From: Prevotella sp.
GTDB lineage: Bacteria > Bacteroidota > Bacteroidia > Bacteroidales > Bacteroidaceae
Direction of reading: 5' to 3'
Assembly (NCBI GenBank): GCA_017412705.1
Contig: JAFPWS010000079.1
Location: forward strand, 1-64,000
Length of the DNA stretch: 64,000 nucleotides
Part shown: positions 63,044-64,000 of the stretch, in pieces
Layout: each line of letters begins with the position of its first letter
Numbering within the stretch: the first letter of the stretch is position 1
Position numbers and translations under genes: made by a program
The notes under the pieces: generated by a model
Told to the model about the DNA's origin: nothing
The model's input: only the letters and a program-made list of their open reading frames with translations
Database searches by the model: none

Positions 63044-63864
63044 AGCGTTTGTGGTATGATGGAGAAACGTTTGGTGATACCTATCAGCACGCGGTGGGTA
63101 TAGATGTGCTGGCGCAGGTTGTTGACTTTGGCCTGCTGCATGTTGCCCAGATAGCCCAGGCGCAGCGTCAGCTTCTTGCTGAGCTGGGCGTCGATGGTCA
63201 GCATGTGGCGCCATTCGGGGGCCGATACGAAGGTGGTGGGCACGATGTTATGGTCGTAGTTTCCTCGCGAGAAGATTTCGTAGTACGACTGTCCGTAGTT
63301 GGGCGAGAACCTCACTCCCACCAGGGGCAGGGCCAGTTCGTAGCGTGCCGTCAGTGGCGTGCGCCACAACTTGAAGTGGTAGGTAGCCACACCCGTAGGC
63401 ATCAGGTTCAGGTGGAACCGGGCCTGTGCGGGATTGTTCGAGTTGGAGGTGTTGTAGATGAATCCTGCCGAGGCGTTGACGAGTCCGCCCGCCTGCAGCT
63501 TCAGCCGTCCGTCCAACAGAGGCCAGCTGTAGAGCTTGCCCCAGTAGAAGTTATAGGCACCCTCCAGTTCCTGCTTGTTGTCAGCGCGGTCCTTGACGCT
63601 TGAGAAGTTGGCCTCGTGCTCTATGAGTGTCGACCAGTGGCGTCCTTGGCGTTGGCGCTCTGCCGTGGCAAGGAACGACAGGCCAAATCCGCTGAAGTGC
63701 TCCTGCGACAGATAGGTGTCCAATACTTTTGTGCCACCCAAGCCCACCATGTGACTACGGGTAATGACCTTCAGCGAGTCATTCTGGGCCTGTGCTGTCA
63801 GGCACGACGTGCTGAATAGGGCGAGGCCTGCCACGAGACCCCATATCTTACTTGTAATCTTCAT
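63040..63864 (-). CDS. DUF3316-family exported protein
   Basis: This 274-residue protein has the signal [27 protein letters not shown] and a beta-rich mature domain ([25 protein letters not shown] ... [35 protein letters not shown]). I assign it to DUF3316, a Bacteroidota outer-membrane-type family of unknown role. The strand pattern and the late LRLGYLGN segment suggest a small barrel. It overlaps both the gene before it (17 nt) and the S41 gene after it (4 nt), so the three are one translational unit. Confidence 0.72.
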   Translation of the reverse strand: MKITSKIWGLVAGLALFSTSCLTAQAQNDSLKVITRSHMVGLGGTKVLDTYLSQEHFSGFGLSFLATAERQRQGRHWSTLIEHEANFSSVKDRADNKQELEGAYNFYWGKLYSWPLLDGRLKLQAGGLVNASAGFIYNTSNSNNPAQARFHLNLMPTGVATYHFKLWRTPLTARYELALPLVGVRFSPNYGQSYYEIFSRGNYDHNIVPTTFVSAPEWRHMLTIDAQLSKKLTLRLGYLGNMQQAKVNNLRQHIYTHRVLIGITKRFSIIPQTL

Positions 63865-64000
63865 CGCTAAAAAGGTTTTGTTGTCCAGTCAGTTCGTCCA
63901 TGACCTGCTGCTGGCTCTTGCCGGCGTCAGGGTCCAGGTTCTCTTCCTCCTCGGTGTCCTCTGCGTTCTCGGGCTCCTCCGGGGGTTCGGGGAAACGGGT
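63848..64000 (-). CDS. Partial gene: acidic C-terminus, product unknown
   Basis: The last 50 residues of a minus-strand gene that continues beyond the window. The visible part is acidic and Pro/Glu-rich ([20 protein letters not shown]) and then reads [20 protein letters not shown] and LFSDEDYK before a TAA. The frame is open across the whole 153 nt, and the stop lies inside the start of the DUF3316 gene. No family can be named from the tail. Confidence 0.6.
   Translation of the reverse strand, partial: TRFPEPPEEPENAEDTEEEENLDPDAGKSQQQVMDELTGQQNLFSDEDYK

Overview
The window comes from a member of the Bacteroidota, most likely Prevotella or a close relative in the Prevotellaceae. The evidence is repeated TTG-N19/20-TAnnTTTG promoters, few Shine-Dalgarno sites, a SusD-less TonB receptor operon with DUF4876- and DUF6850-type partners, GH97 and GH43 enzymes, OstA/SurA/OmpA-type envelope genes, and secreted proteins ending in a NLQGVR...GLNIVNGKKVVIK-type tail.

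Layout. 1-300: end of an rRNA operon (spacer, 5S rRNA, terminator). 309-6596: an orphan histidine kinase, then DUF177-rpmF-fabH-era and, after a repeat-rich gap, der and a small lipoprotein. 6607-8123 (minus): an MlaF/MlaE-like lipid transporter pair. 8218-13696: ECF sigma factor with a membrane partner and a Spy-like protein, then lptB, dsbD and trxB. 13728-17038 (minus): M16 protease and a lipoprotein. 17204-29480: a seven-gene operon in which a three-gene outer-membrane module (TonB receptor, lamin-tail-like lipoprotein, beta-barrel) occurs twice in tandem and is followed by a secreted protein with three HMA-like domains. 29567-33531 (minus): two secreted proteins with the same sorting-type tail. 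34004-38835 (minus): asd, then GH97-GH43. 38998-41912: cation/proton antiporter and LolD-like ATPase, whose end runs antisense into asnS. 41793-46124 (minus): asnS, rluB-like, purB. 46439-55669 (minus): tRNA-Val, ompA-like, mutL, ostA-like, two SurA-type isomerases, guaB. 55797-61373 (minus): recQ, clpX, clpP, tig. 61751-64000 (minus): tRNA-Val, tRNA-Leu, S41 protease, DUF3316 protein and the end of one more gene.

Most genes are housekeeping: fatty acid and ribosome assembly, outer-membrane biogenesis, protein quality control, and purine, aspartate-family and tRNA metabolism. The strongest candidate for an undescribed system is 17204-29480. It looks like an outer-membrane acquisition system, and the HMA domains suggest a metal or metal complex as the cargo.

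A second signal runs through the non-coding DNA. Intergenic arrays of 21-22 bp tandem units occur at five places, a CCTCCCC...GGGGAGG palindrome occurs both between genes and inside two genes, and short iterated oligonucleotides have entered era and a signal-peptide coding region. Promoter, terminator and repeat calls are by eye. No fold or database search could be run.
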